A stretch of 64,000 nucleotides of DNA. Source: Gordonia hankookensis (GTDB taxonomy: Bacteria; Actinomycetota; Actinomycetes; Mycobacteriales; Mycobacteriaceae). The stretch covers positions 124,001 through 188,000 of the forward strand of contig NZ_JACWMS010000004.1 in the NCBI RefSeq assembly GCF_014673215.1, in the 5' to 3' direction. Made by a program: the position numbers and the translations under genes. Shown piece by piece: positions 36,775 through 46,900 of the stretch. Below the pieces are notes generated by a model. That model saw only the letters and a list, made by a program, of their open reading frames with translations. It was not told the origin of the DNA and did no database searches. Positions within the stretch are counted from its first letter, which is position 1. Every line of letters starts with the position of its first letter.

Positions 36775-37302
36775 TCAGAATTCGGAAACTGTCGGTTCGA
36801 GGATGTAGAGATCCTCGGGCTCGTGGGCGCCCGGGAACTGTTCTGCGGCGAACAGATCCCGACGTTCGAATCGCAGTCCACGCGCATCGGCGACGGACTC
36901 GAACAACCGTTGCGAGGCGGCATTGTCCGGGCTGATCGTGGTGTGCATCGCCACCACGCCGGACCGCTGGGTGCGGTCGAGAAGACGGTGCAGCATGGTG
37001 CCGGCGATGCCGTGACCACGGTAATTGTCGTCCACCGCGACCTGCCAGACCATGATGGTCGACGGGTCGGTCTGACGGCGATATCCGGTGACGAAACCGA
37101 CCGGATGTCCGTCGACTTCTGCGACGATGGATGTGGTGGCGAAATCATGGCACCACAGGACGTAGGCGTAACTCGAGTTGACGTCGAGAACCTTTGAGTC
37201 CGAGGCGATTTCCCACAGTCGCATGCCGTCGTCGGCGGTGGGCTGTCGATAATCGACAGCAAGGGCAGTTGTTGGGGCCGTTCTAGTTTGGGACGGGCTC
37301 AT
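36775..37302 (-). CDS. ectA: Diaminobutyrate acetyltransferase
   Basis: GNAT-family enzyme acetylating the gamma-amino group of diaminobutyrate. The 175-residue protein has the acetyl-CoA pyrophosphate loop YRGHGIAG and the EctA-typical W-C-H segment YVLWCHDF. The start is ATG 37302 preceded by AAAAGGT. First gene of ectABC. The promoter should lie in the 190-base gap to rsmD; no convincing hexamer pair was found, though osmotic control would be expected. Confidence 0.95.
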   Translation of the reverse strand: MSPSQTRTAPTTALAVDYRQPTADDGMRLWEIASDSKVLDVNSSYAYVLWCHDFATTSIVAEVDGHPVGFVTGYRRQTDPSTIMVWQVAVDDNYRGHGIAGTMLHRLLDRTQRSGVVAMHTTISPDNAASQRLFESVADARGLRFERRDLFAAEQFPGAHEPEDLYILEPTVSEF

Positions 37303-37489
37303 GACCTTTTTGACGTTAACAATGTGTGTCCGCGAAGTCATCTAGCAGCGGAAATCGGTCCCGGAATGCCCTACCTTCCGCCTGTTCAGCACCGGTTTGT
37401 GAAGTGGGTCACATCCATGTCACCCGGTGCCTATGCGTGGGGACGGGGCGGACGTCATCGACAGGGGTCCGGGGCGCAGAATGAGGGCA

Positions 37490-38044
37490 ATGACCAGAAT
37501 CATCGCCGGTGACTCCCGCGGGCGCCGATTGTCCGTTCCTGACGACGGTACGCGTCCCACGTCCGATCGGGTCCGGGAAGCCGTGTTCAACATGATCTCC
37601 GCCCGGTTCGACCTCGCAGGTACCCGCGTGCTGGACCTGTACGCGGGGTCGGGTGCGCTCGCGATCGAGGCGCTCTCCCGCGGCGCGGAGCACGCGACTT
37701 TCGTGGATTCTCGCCGACGCGCCACCTCGGTGATCAGGGGTAACCTCGCCACCTGCGGCAAGACCGGATCAGGTGTGGTGGTCACCCGGCCCGTGGCGAC
37801 GTTCTTGGCGACGGCCCCAACCGGCCGATTCGACCTGATCTTCCTCGATCCGCCGTACGACCAGGCGAACGACGAGATGACAGCCGATCTCGCGGCCCTC
37901 GGGGCCGGGTGGCTGGCCGACGGTGGCGTCGTGGTGGTGGAACGGAGTGCGCGAGCGCCGGTGACCGAGTGGCCGGACGGGATGAGCGTGCTCGTCGAGA
38001 AGACCTACGGAGATACCCGCGTGGAGGTGGCCGACCATGAATGA
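37490..38044 (+). CDS. rsmD: 16S rRNA (guanine966-N2)-methyltransferase
   Basis: S-adenosylmethionine-dependent methyltransferase acting on the 30S subunit. The 184-residue protein has the N-terminal RIIAGDSRGRRL that contacts RNA, the cofactor-binding VLDLYAGSGALAIEALSRGA and the catalytic LDPPYD. ATG 37490 is preferred since the protein then starts MTRIIAG; ATG 37481 would add three residues. Overlaps the following gene, and the run rsmD-coaD is conserved in many bacteria. Confidence 0.93.
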   Translation: MTRIIAGDSRGRRLSVPDDGTRPTSDRVREAVFNMISARFDLAGTRVLDLYAGSGALAIEALSRGAEHATFVDSRRRATSVIRGNLATCGKTGSGVVVTRPVATFLATAPTGRFDLIFLDPPYDQANDEMTADLAALGAGWLADGGVVVVERSARAPVTEWPDGMSVLVEKTYGDTRVEVADHE

Positions 38045-39119
38045 AGCCGTCGACGGCGTCGAACCGATCCGGATCGGTTCGCTGCAGGTCCCGTTGCCGA
38101 TCATGTGCGCGCCGATGGCCGGCGGCCCCTCGACGCCCGCGCTGATCGCCGCGGTGGGCGCAGCGGGCGGACTCGGCTGGCTCCCCGCGGGTTACCTGGC
38201 CCCCGAAGCGCTGGAAGACCTGGTCACCGACGTCGAAGGGCGGTCGGACCGGCCCTACGGCGTGAATCTCTTCCTGTCCGGGCCCGAGCCGGATGACGAC
38301 AGGGACGGTGCAGTCCAGGCCTACGTCGAGGATCTCGGGAGCGAAGCGGCGCGCTACGGCGTCGCGCCCGGTGAGCCGCGGTTCACAGACGAGCGGGTGG
38401 CCGAGAAGCTCGACGTCCTGGCCCGGCACCGGCCTGCGATCATCAGCTTCACCTTCGGTGACCCGGGTGCCGCGGTCGTCTCACGGGTCCACCGCGAACT
38501 CGGCGTTCCGGTCGCGGTGACCGTGACCTCGGTGCCGGAGGCCGTCACCGCGGTGGCATCGGGTGCCGATGCGGTGGTGGTACAAGGCATCGAGGCGGGC
38601 GGTCACCGCGGTTTGTGGTTCGACGATCCGTCCGAACCCGACGGCGGACCGCGCACCACGACCGCCGACCTCGTGCGCACCGTCGTCGGGGAGGTCGATG
38701 TGCCGGTGATCGCGGCGGGTGGTGTCGCCGATGGCGCCACGATCAGATCACTGCTGGCTCTCGGCGCAGTCGGTGCGCAGCTGGGAACGGCATTCCTGTG
38801 CTGTGACGAGGCCGGGACGTCTGCACCGTACCGTCGGGCGTTGCTGAACGGGATCTTCGCCGACACGGTCGTCACGCGGTCCTTCTCGGGGCGCTCGGCA
38901 CGGTCGCTGCGGAACGGATTCGCCGAGCGCCATCCCGGGGCACCGGCTCGGTATCCGCACGTGCATCACGTGACGAAACCGATCCGGTCTGCGGCGACCG
39001 CCGCCGGCGAGGCCGACGACATCAATCTGTGGGCGGGGACGAGCTGGCGGTCGGTGACCGCCGGTCCGGCCGCCGATCTCGTGGCTCGGCTGGCGGCCGA
39101 GCTGACCGCCGGGTCATGA
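38037..39119 (+). CDS. Nitronate monooxygenase family protein (FMN-dependent)
   Basis: A 360-residue TIM-barrel flavoprotein of the 2-nitropropane dioxygenase/nitronate monooxygenase family. Visible features are the opening PIMCAPMAGGPSTP, the His-containing IEAGGHRG near the FMN phosphate, and the phosphate-binding IAAGGVADG. Family members oxidise nitronates (for example propionate-3-nitronate) to detoxify them; other members serve in fatty-acid synthesis as enoyl reductases (FabK), so the substrate is not certain. Start overlaps rsmD by eight bases. Confidence 0.88.
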   Translation: MNEAVDGVEPIRIGSLQVPLPIMCAPMAGGPSTPALIAAVGAAGGLGWLPAGYLAPEALEDLVTDVEGRSDRPYGVNLFLSGPEPDDDRDGAVQAYVEDLGSEAARYGVAPGEPRFTDERVAEKLDVLARHRPAIISFTFGDPGAAVVSRVHRELGVPVAVTVTSVPEAVTAVASGADAVVVQGIEAGGHRGLWFDDPSEPDGGPRTTTADLVRTVVGEVDVPVIAAGGVADGATIRSLLALGAVGAQLGTAFLCCDEAGTSAPYRRALLNGIFADTVVTRSFSGRSARSLRNGFAERHPGAPARYPHVHHVTKPIRSAATAAGEADDINLWAGTSWRSVTAGPAADLVARLAAELTAGS

Positions 39120-39143
39120 CCCGGACGGCGGGGACCGCTCGCG

Positions 39144-39149
39144 TAGATT
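39144..39149 (+). promoter_or_regulatory. coaD -10 hexamer (leaderless)
   Basis: TAGATT ends seven bases before the ATG of coaD, with no ribosome site between. Confidence 0.5.
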
Positions 39150-39156
39150 TCCGGAT

Positions 39157-39645
39157 ATGACCTCAGCTGTCTTTCCCGGATCCTTCGACCCGTTCACCGT
39201 CGGCCACCGCTACATCGTGGAGCGGGCGGCCGCCCGATTCGACTCCCTGGTGGTCACCGTGGTGGTGAACCCGAACAAGCAGGGCATGTTCGGGGTGGAC
39301 GAACGCATCGCCCTCATCCGCGAGGACTGTGCGGATCTGCCGAACGTCCGGGTGGACCGGTGGACCGGACTGCTCGTCGACTACACGCGCAACGAGGGGA
39401 TCGACACGATCGTGAAGGGTCTGCGCTCGGGCACCGACTTCGACTACGAGGTGCCGATGGCGCAGATGAATCGCGACCTCACCGATGTGGAGACGATGTT
39501 CCTGCTGACAGATCCGCGCTTCGCCCACGTGTCGAGCTCCTTGGTCAAAGAGGTCGCCAAGCTCGGCGGGGACGTTGCGCCCTTCCTGTCGCCGAGGATT
39601 CACGAGCGTCTGCAAGCGCGACTGGCGGGTGAGCGCCGCATCTAG
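39157..39645 (+). CDS. coaD: Phosphopantetheine adenylyltransferase
   Basis: Penultimate step in coenzyme A synthesis: joins ATP and 4'-phosphopantetheine. The 162-residue protein carries the nucleotidyltransferase motif GSFDPFTVGH (T/HxGH type) at the N-terminus and the ISSTxVKE-like segment VSSSLVKE near residue 127. Length and sequence are normal. Confidence 0.96.
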   Translation: MTSAVFPGSFDPFTVGHRYIVERAAARFDSLVVTVVVNPNKQGMFGVDERIALIREDCADLPNVRVDRWTGLLVDYTRNEGIDTIVKGLRSGTDFDYEVPMAQMNRDLTDVETMFLLTDPRFAHVSSSLVKEVAKLGGDVAPFLSPRIHERLQARLAGERRI

Positions 39646-39702
39646 GCTCACCGCTGCGCGACACACCCCTCACGCCTCACTAATCACAGACACACCATTC
39701 GG

Positions 39703-39708
39703 CACAAT
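39703..39708 (+). promoter_or_regulatory. sepIVA -10 region
   Basis: CACAAT within GGCACAATAGTC, a 12-mer that recurs exactly before rplS (62197-62208). It would give a leader of about 45 nt with the GGGG ribosome site. Confidence 0.4.
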
Positions 39709-39761
39709 AGTCACAGTTGTTTCATTCGCAGACCGAAGGCATACGCCGGATTGGGGTAGCT

Positions 39762-40589
39762 GTGTACCGGGTTTTTGAAGCGCTCGACGAACTCGTCGCG
39801 ATTGTCGAGGAAGCGCGAAGCGTCCCGATGACTGCGGGCTGCGTCGTTCCACGAGGCGATGTCCTCGAACTCCTCGACGACATCAAGGACTCCATCCCAG
39901 GTGAGCTCGACGACGCCCAGGACGTGCTCGATCAGCGGGATTCGCTCGTCGGCAATGCCCGGGAGCACGCGGAGAACGTGATCAGCAAGGCCGACTCGGA
40001 ATCCGATGCGGTGATGGGCCACGCTCGCGCAGAGGCCGACCGCATCCTCTCCGAGGCCAAGGCCCAGGCCGATCGCATGGTGGACGAGGCCGGCGCACAC
40101 GGTAACCAGCTGGTGGACGAGGCCACCGCGGAGGCTCATCGCCTGTCGACCAGTGCGGCGCGGGAGTTCGACGCCGTCACCGGACGTGCGCGGGCCGAGG
40201 CGCAGCGGACCATCGACTCGGCCAACAACTCCTACGACAAGTCGGTCGCCGACGGCATCGCCGAACAGCAGCGACTGGTCTCGGAGGCCGAGGTGGTCGC
40301 CGCGTCCAAATCCGAGGCCGAACGCATCATCGATGCCGCACACGCCGAGGCCGACCGGCTGCGGGGCGACTGCGACATCTACGTCGACGAGAAGCTGGCG
40401 CAGTTCGAGGAGATCCTCACGGGCACGCTGCGGTCGGTGAACCGTGGCCGCCATCAGCTGCGCACGGGTGCAGGCATGCATGACTACGTCGAGTACCCGC
40501 GCAGCGTGGACGAGCCGCCGGCACCGCGCGGCGGTGCGTCGTCGAGCCGGGATGTCGCCGACGAGCCGGGTTCCCGCCTGGCCGTGTGA
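39762..40589 (+). CDS. sepIVA: DivIVA-like division/growth protein SepIVA
   Basis: A 275-residue mostly coiled-coil protein. The opening YRVFEALDELVAIVEEARSVPMTAGCVVPRGDVLELLDDIKD is conserved with mycobacterial SepIVA (Rv2927c), a DivIVA-family protein needed for septation and polar envelope metabolism. Heptad-rich sequence runs from about 60 to 240, dominated by Ala-Glu-Ala repeats; the tail is disordered. The GTG at 39762 follows GGGGTAG and puts the conserved YRVF at residue 2, so the upstream in-frame extension is left out. Same place between coaD and yceD as in mycobacteria. Confidence 0.9.
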   Translation: MYRVFEALDELVAIVEEARSVPMTAGCVVPRGDVLELLDDIKDSIPGELDDAQDVLDQRDSLVGNAREHAENVISKADSESDAVMGHARAEADRILSEAKAQADRMVDEAGAHGNQLVDEATAEAHRLSTSAAREFDAVTGRARAEAQRTIDSANNSYDKSVADGIAEQQRLVSEAEVVAASKSEAERIIDAAHAEADRLRGDCDIYVDEKLAQFEEILTGTLRSVNRGRHQLRTGAGMHDYVEYPRSVDEPPAPRGGASSSRDVADEPGSRLAV

Positions 40590-40651
40590 GGCGTCGGGCC
40601 TGCCACGGGTGATTCGAGCGGATGTCGTTCGAACACCCCGCAGGTCGGGCG

Positions 40652-40657
40652 TATCGT
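40652..40657 (+). promoter_or_regulatory. yceD -10 hexamer (leaderless)
   Basis: TATCGT ends six bases before the GTG at 40664; used to choose that start. Confidence 0.45.
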
Positions 40658-40663
40658 GCAACT

Positions 40664-41350
40664 GTGTCTGAACATGCAATGAGCCGCGGAAGCGCCGCGG
40701 GCGAGTCGGTGTCACCTGCCGATCCGCGCGGCGGCCCCGAGAAGCGGACGCCCGACTCGGCAGCAGCCGTCCGTGATCCCTTCGTACTCGACATCCGGTC
40801 CCTCGGCCGCCGGCCGGGAACGATGTCGGAGGTACACCGCACCGCCATCGCCCCCGAGCGTCTCGGCGTCGACATGATCGCGATCCCCGAGGATTCGGAG
40901 GTGGACCTCGATCTGCGATTGGAATCGGTCAGCGAAGGCGTGCTGGTGACCGGGACCGTGAGCGGTGAGACCAAGGGGCAGTGCTCGCGCTGTCTGGAGC
41001 CGGTCGACGGCACCGTCACCGTGTTCCTCACCGAACTGTTCGCCTATCCGGACAGTGAGACGGAACAGACCACCGATGCCGAGGACATCCACCGCATCTC
41101 CGACGACCGCGTCGATCTGGAGCAATCGATCATCGATGCCGTCGCGCTCGAGCTCCCGATGTCGCCGCTGTGCTCGCAGGACTGCGAAGGGCTGTGTCCA
41201 GAGTGCGGTGTCCGGCTCGCGGTCGCCGAACCCGGGCACGCGCACGACGTCATCGACCCGCGATGGGCAGCGCTGCGGGACAAATTCGGGTCCACCGAGG
41301 AGGCGTCCCCGAACGCATCGGGACGTCCGGACGATCAGGGCGGTGACTGA
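40664..41350 (+). CDS. YceD family protein (DUF177)
   Basis: A 228-residue protein with a CxxC pair (CSRCLE) and a second group (CSQDCEGLCPECG), the signature of YceD/DUF177 proteins. Bacterial members are linked to 23S rRNA or ribosome-related functions and usually precede rpmF; here rnc follows directly and rpmF is absent, as in mycobacteria. The start is tentative: GTG 40664 has TATCGT six bases upstream; ATG 40679 is a shorter alternative. The N-terminal 45 residues are disordered. Confidence 0.87.
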   Translation: MSEHAMSRGSAAGESVSPADPRGGPEKRTPDSAAAVRDPFVLDIRSLGRRPGTMSEVHRTAIAPERLGVDMIAIPEDSEVDLDLRLESVSEGVLVTGTVSGETKGQCSRCLEPVDGTVTVFLTELFAYPDSETEQTTDAEDIHRISDDRVDLEQSIIDAVALELPMSPLCSQDCEGLCPECGVRLAVAEPGHAHDVIDPRWAALRDKFGSTEEASPNASGRPDDQGGD

Positions 41351-41356
41351 ACCGTC

Positions 41357-42112
41357 GTGGCCGAAGGACAAGGCGCGACCGACGAGTCGACGCGGACCGA
41401 GACCACCGACGGCGGGTTCGGGGATCTGCTGACCGCCGTCCGCGGAGAGTTGTCTCCGCCGATGCTCACCCTGGCATTGACCCACCGTTCCTATGCATAC
41501 GAGAACGGGGGCCTGCCCACCAACGAGCGCCTGGAGTTCCTGGGCGACTCGGTGCTCGGTGTGGTGATCACCGAGCGTCTCTATCTTCGATATCCGGACA
41601 AATCCGAGGGTGAGCTGGCCAAGATCCGGGCGAGCGTGGTCAACATGCATGCGCTCGCGGACGTGGCCCGCGGTCTCGGCCCGGGTGGTCTCGGGCGTCA
41701 TCTCTACCTCGGTCGGGGTGAGGAGATGACCGGTGGCCGCGACAAGGACAGCATCCTCGCCGACGGCCTGGAGTCGTTGCTCGGTGCGCTGTACCTGGAG
41801 CACGGACTGGCCGAATGCCAGACCATCATTCTGGGACTGTTCGACGAGATCATCGGGCACGCAGGACATCTCGGGGCCGGACTCGATTGGAAGACCTCGT
41901 TGCAGGAACTCTCCGCCGAACACGGATTCGGTCCGCCGCACTACCAGATCTCGTCCACCGGTCCCGACCACAACAAGGAATTCACCGCGACCGCGATGAT
42001 CGCCGGGGAAGGACTCGGCGAGGGCAGCGGACGGACGAAGAAAGAGGCCGAGCAGAAGGCAGCAGCCCTGGCCTGGCAGGTGCTGACCGACCGCGCCGCG
42101 GCCGCGAACTGA
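41357..42112 (+). CDS. rnc: Ribonuclease III
   Basis: Double-strand RNA endonuclease for rRNA and mRNA processing. The 251-residue protein has the RNase III signature [13 protein letters not shown] with the catalytic Glu and Asp, the second acidic cluster ([15 protein letters not shown]) and a C-terminal dsRNA-binding domain (about 170-248). GTG 41357 is six bases after the yceD stop. Operon with mutM downstream. Confidence 0.95.
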   Translation: MAEGQGATDESTRTETTDGGFGDLLTAVRGELSPPMLTLALTHRSYAYENGGLPTNERLEFLGDSVLGVVITERLYLRYPDKSEGELAKIRASVVNMHALADVARGLGPGGLGRHLYLGRGEEMTGGRDKDSILADGLESLLGALYLEHGLAECQTIILGLFDEIIGHAGHLGAGLDWKTSLQELSAEHGFGPPHYQISSTGPDHNKEFTATAMIAGEGLGEGSGRTKKEAEQKAAALAWQVLTDRAAAAN

Positions 42113-42125
42113 TCGGCGGAGCCCA

Positions 42126-43097
42126 GTGCCTGAGCTACCCGAGGTCGAGACGGTTCGGCGTGGCCTCACCGACCATGTCGCCGGACGGCAGATCGTCGCC
42201 GTCGAGGTCCTGCATCCCCGATCGGTGCGGCGTCACCTCGGGGGTGGCGCGGACCTCGCCGGACGCCTGACAGGGAAGACCGTCACCGGTGCCCACCGGC
42301 GCGGCAAGTATCTCTGGCTCGACCTCGGTGACGACACCGATGGATTTCCGGTCGTCGTCCACCTGGGCATGAGCGGTCAGATGTTGATCACCGAGGCCGG
42401 GGCCCCGGACCACGTGCATCTGCGGATCCGTGCCACTCTCGACGACGGCAACGAGCTGCGATTCGTTGACCAGCGGACCTTCGGCGGTTGGCATGTCGAC
42501 GAATACCTGGGGCCGCCGGTCGCCGATGGGGGCTCGCTGCCCGAGTCGATCGCACACATCGCGCCCGATCCTTTCGACCCTGCGTTCGATCCGGCCGCTG
42601 TCGTACTCGCCATCAGAGCCCGCCACTCGGAGATCAAACGTGTGCTCCTGGATCAGACAGTGATCTCCGGGGTCGGCAACATCTACGCCGACGAGGCGTT
42701 GTGGCGCAGTCGGATTCACGGCAGCAGGATGGCAGATCGATTGAGCCGGGCCAAGATCGCCGATCTGGTCGGCTCCGTGACCGATGTGATGGGTGAGGCC
42801 CTCGTGGCCGGCGGGACGTCGTTCGATGCGTTGTATGTGAACGTCAACGGGCAGTCGGGCTACTTCGAACGATCACTCAATGCATACGGGCGCGAAGGAC
42901 TGCCGTGCCGGCGTTGTGGTGCGATCATGCGCCGCGAGCAGTTCATGAACCGCAGCTCGTACTACTGCCCGAAGTGTCAGCGCCGCGAATCGAGCCGGAA
43001 GCAATCCGGGTCCGTTCGTGTTGTCAGTTCAGCCGAGATCGCAACCGAGCCGATCACCGGCCGTACACGAGGAAAAGGATCGAATCAGCGACCATGA
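42126..43097 (+). CDS. mutM: Formamidopyrimidine-DNA glycosylase
   Basis: Removes 8-oxoguanine and formamidopyrimidines from DNA. Catalytic Pro2 and Glu3 in [13 protein letters not shown], the H2TH motif ([18 protein letters not shown]) and a complete C-terminal zinc finger (CRRCG to CPKCQ) are present. At 323 residues it has about 35 residues after the finger, more than usual, with no recognised motif. GTG 42126 is fixed by Pro2. rnc-mutM order is conserved in Actinobacteria. Confidence 0.95.
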   Translation: MPELPEVETVRRGLTDHVAGRQIVAVEVLHPRSVRRHLGGGADLAGRLTGKTVTGAHRRGKYLWLDLGDDTDGFPVVVHLGMSGQMLITEAGAPDHVHLRIRATLDDGNELRFVDQRTFGGWHVDEYLGPPVADGGSLPESIAHIAPDPFDPAFDPAAVVLAIRARHSEIKRVLLDQTVISGVGNIYADEALWRSRIHGSRMADRLSRAKIADLVGSVTDVMGEALVAGGTSFDALYVNVNGQSGYFERSLNAYGREGLPCRRCGAIMRREQFMNRSSYYCPKCQRRESSRKQSGSVRVVSSAEIATEPITGRTRGKGSNQRP

Positions 43098-43561
43098 CGA
43101 CCGATCAGCAGACCACCCAGGCCGCAGCCGACGGCCAGGCGGCACATCATCCCCACACCGATCTGTGGGTCGAACGTACCGGTACCCGCCGCTACACCGG
43201 TCGGAGTTCTCGGGGCGCGGAGGTTCTGATCGGTTCCGACGACGTCGAGGGCGTGTTCACCCCTGGGGAACTGCTCAAGATCGCGCTGGCCGCCTGCACC
43301 GGCATGTCGTCGGACCGGCCGCTGTCCCGGCGTCTCGGTGACGACTACGACGCCACCGTCCGGGTCAGTGGCGCGGCCGACCGTGAGAACGAGCGATACC
43401 CGGTCCTCGACGAAGTCCTCGAGGTCGACCTGTCCGAACTCGACGACGCGGCCGCCGAGCGGCTGCTCGTGGTGGTCGAGCGTGCGATCGACGCGGTCTG
43501 CACGGTCGGGCGCACCATCAAGGCCGGTGCCACGGTCAACCTCGCGATCGAGACCGACTGA
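43094..43561 (+). CDS. OsmC family peroxiredoxin
   Basis: A 155-residue OsmC/Ohr-type protein that may reduce organic peroxides through two Cys residues: one in LAACTGM (about residue 62) and one in AVCTVGRTI (about residue 140). The spacing fits the family. ATG 43094 overlaps the mutM stop as ATGA. Equivalent to Rv2923c in order. Substrate not known. Confidence 0.88.
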   Translation: MTTDQQTTQAAADGQAAHHPHTDLWVERTGTRRYTGRSSRGAEVLIGSDDVEGVFTPGELLKIALAACTGMSSDRPLSRRLGDDYDATVRVSGAADRENERYPVLDEVLEVDLSELDDAAAERLLVVVERAIDAVCTVGRTIKAGATVNLAIETD

Positions 43562-43564
43562 GCC

Positions 43565-43849
43565 ATGCCCGACAACGGGGACGTCCGGCTCACCGCGTAT
43601 GTGCACGGGCATGTCCAGGGCGTCGGGTTCCGATGGTGGACGCGCTCCCGGGCACTCGAGATGGGACTCGTCGGCTACGCCGCCAACCTGGCCGACGGCC
43701 GCGTGCTGGTGGTCGCGGAAGGGCCCCGGGATGCGGCCGACGCGCTGCTGGCTGCGCTGAGGTCGGGCGAGACCGCGGGTTCGGTCGACCTCGTCGTCGA
43801 GCGGTTCGACGCCGCACGCGGCGATCTGAGCGGCTTCGTCGAGCGGTGA
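43565..43849 (+). CDS. acyP: Acylphosphatase
   Basis: A 94-residue enzyme hydrolysing acyl phosphates such as carbamoyl or acetyl phosphate. The signature GHVQGVGFRWWTRSRA has the phosphate-binding Arg, and the catalytic Asn is in YAANLADGRV. Small, complete, three bases after the osmC stop. Precedes smc, as in mycobacteria. Confidence 0.94.
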   Translation: MPDNGDVRLTAYVHGHVQGVGFRWWTRSRALEMGLVGYAANLADGRVLVVAEGPRDAADALLAALRSGETAGSVDLVVERFDAARGDLSGFVER

Positions 43850-43932
43850 CCCTCGCCTGCGGCGGCCGCATGAGGCGCGGGAGGGACGTGCTCGCCACCG
43901 CGTGGTGACGGTGATCAGGCCACGATGGTGAG

Positions 43933-43938
43933 TATTCT
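43933..43938 (+). promoter_or_regulatory. smc -10 hexamer (short or no leader)
   Basis: TATTCT ends eight bases before the GTG of smc. Confidence 0.45.
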
Positions 43939-43946
43939 GTACCGTC

Positions 43947-46900
43947 GTGCACCTCAAAAGCCTCACCCTGAAGGGCTTCAAGTCGTTTGCGTCGTCGACG
44001 ACGCTGCGCTTCGAGCCGGGTATCACCTGTGTGGTGGGGCCGAACGGGTCGGGCAAGTCCAACGTCGTCGATGCGCTGACCTGGGTGATGGGCGAGCAGG
44101 GTGCCAAGGCGCTGCGCGGCGGCAAGATGGAAGACGTCATCTTTGCGGGTACCTCCGGACGGCCGCCTCTCGGTCGCGCGGAGGTGACCCTGACCATCGA
44201 CAACTCCGACGGCGCACTGCCCATCGAGTACTCCGAGGTCTCCATCACGCGGCGGATGTTCCGCGACGGGGCCGGCGAGTACGAGATCAACGGGAACTCC
44301 TGCCGGCTGATGGACGTGCAGGAGTTGCTGAGCGACTCGGGTATCGGCCGGGAGATGCACGTCATCGTCGGACAGGGCAGGCTCGCGGCCATCCTCGAGT
44401 CGCGACCCGAGGATCGGCGAGCGTTCATCGAGGAGGCAGCCGGCGTCCTCAAACACCGCAAGCGGAAAGAGAAGGCGGTCCGCAAGCTCGACGGGATGCA
44501 GGCCAACCTGGCCCGCCTGACCGACCTGACCGCAGAGCTCCGACGTCAGCTCAAGCCACTGGGACGGCAGGCCGAAGTGGCGCGCCGGGCGCAGACGGTC
44601 CAGGCCGACCTGCGCGACGCGCGTCTGCGGCTGGCCGCAGACGATCTGGTGACCCGCCGCTCCGAGATGGCCGAGCACACGGCGGTCGAGGACGAGGTCC
44701 GGCAACAACAGGACGAGGTGACCGCCGCGCTCGACCATGTCACCGCCGAACTCGCCGAACACGAACGCCACCTCGCGGAGGTCGCGCCTGCCGCCACCGC
44801 CGCCGCCCAGGCCTGGTTCCGGTTGTCTGCACTGGCCGAGCGGGTGGACGCGACGTGCCGGGTGGCGGCCGAGCGCAGCCGCTACCTGAGTGAGCCGTCC
44901 AGCGCGCCGGGTGGCCCCGATCCCGACGAACTCGAACGCGAGGCCGAGGAAGCGGCGATCACCGAGGCAGAACTCGACGGCGCGGTGGGCGCGGCGGCCG
45001 AGTATCTGGACGCCGTGAAGGCAGAGCTGTCCCGATCCGAGCAGGTGGCCGCCGAGGCCGAACAGGCCCACATGGCGGCGGTTCGAGCCATCGCCGACCG
45101 CAGAGAGGGCCTCGCCCGCCTCGAAGGGCAGGTCGCCAACCTGCGGACCAAGTCGGAGTCGGTCGACGCCGAGACGGCCCGCCTCACCAGCGCGATCGCC
45201 GCGGCGAACGAGCGAGCCGAAGCGGCCCAGGCCCAGCAGGACTCGATGGCCGAGACGCTGGGGGAGTACGAGGCCGCCGAACACGGACTCGACGAGCATC
45301 ACGAACGCTCGGTCGCGGCGCTGAACCAGGCGAACGAGCGGGTGGCGTCGCTGCAGGCCGGGCAACGTGAGACCGAGCAGCGGATCGCGTCGCTGTCCGC
45401 GCGGATCGAGGCACTCGAGGTCGGACTCGAACGCAACGACGGCGGCGCATGGCTGCTCGACAACGCCCCCGACGGACTCGTCGCGCCGATGTCGGAACTG
45501 CTCACCGTCGACGCAGGTTACGAGACGGCCATCGCCGGTGCCCTCGGGCCTGCGGTCGACGCGATCGCCACCGTGGACGCCATCGCCGCGGTCCGGGCCC
45601 TCGCCGCGTTGAAAGCCGGCGACGGCGGTCGCGCCGCGCTGATCCTCGGCGGCCTGCCCGATGCCGCGGCCCGGACCGACATCGACCTGCCCGACGGTGC
45701 CCGCTGGGCATCCTCGGTGGTGACCTGCCGGCCGTCGGTCCGCGGTGCCGTCGAGCATGTGCTGGCCGACACGGTCCTGGTGGACACCGCCGAGCAAGGT
45801 CTCGACATCGCGCAGCGACACCGCGTCCGGACAGTCACCCTCGACGGTGACCGGATCGGTCCGGGGTCCATCGAGGGGGGCTCGTCGCACCGGCCGTCGA
45901 CGCTCGAGGTCCAGTCGGCCATCGATGCGGCGACCTCCGAACTGGCCGCGGCCCGACGTCGGCTCGAGGAGATCGAGGCCGCCCTCGACGGCGCGATGTC
46001 CGCGCAGGTGGGCCGGCGTGAATCCGCCGAAGAAGCGTTGGCCGCGTTGCACGAATCCGACGCCAACGTCGGCGGCACCTACGAGCAGATGGCGCGCCTC
46101 GGCCACGAGATCCGTGCGGCACGATCGGAGAGCGAACGTCTGACCCGCCAGCGCGGCAAGGCCGAGGAAGGTCGCGCCGAGGCACTGACCACCCTGCATG
46201 AGCTCGAAGAGCGTTTGCGTTATGCGCGTGACGAATCCGACGACACCCCGGCTCACACAGGCGACGACACGCCCCGTACCGCCGCGGCGGAGGCGGTGGC
46301 CGCGGCGCGGTCGGCGGAGATGGAGGCGCGACTGCAGTTGCGAACGGCCGAAGAACGACTCGCCTCGGTGCGGGGACGTGCGGATTCCTTGCGTCGGGCC
46401 GCGCAGCGCGAACGCGAGGCGCGGCTGCGTGCTGAGCGTCAGGACCTGGCACGCCGACGCGCCGCTGCCGTCGCGTCTGCCGTCGTGGAGGCGGGAGCCG
46501 AAGTCTCCCAGCGACTTTCGGTGGCTGTGCAGAACGCCCAGGCAGGCCGTGACGAGCTCGAACAGGTGCGCGTGGAGCGGACCGCGGCCGTCGACGAACT
46601 CAAGAACAAGGTCGCCGAGCTGACCACCAGACTCAACACGCTGCGCGACACCGTGCACCGCGACGAGCTGGCCAGGGCACAGGCCGCCCTCCGGATCGAG
46701 CAACTCGAGGAACAGATCCTGGATTCGTTCGCGATCGCGCCGGATGACCTCGTGGCCGAGTACGGTCCCGACGTACCGATGCCGCCCTCGGCGCTCGAGA
46801 TGCACGAGTACGAGCAGGCGAAGGCCCGTGGCGAGTCGGTGGTGGCGCCCGCGCCGTTGCCGTTCGATCGCGCGACGCAGGAGACACGGGCCAAGAAGGC

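Noticed and set aside
41351-41356. rpmF (L32) expected after yceD
   Set aside because: Only six bases separate yceD and rnc, so the gene is not here; mycobacteria also lack it at this place.
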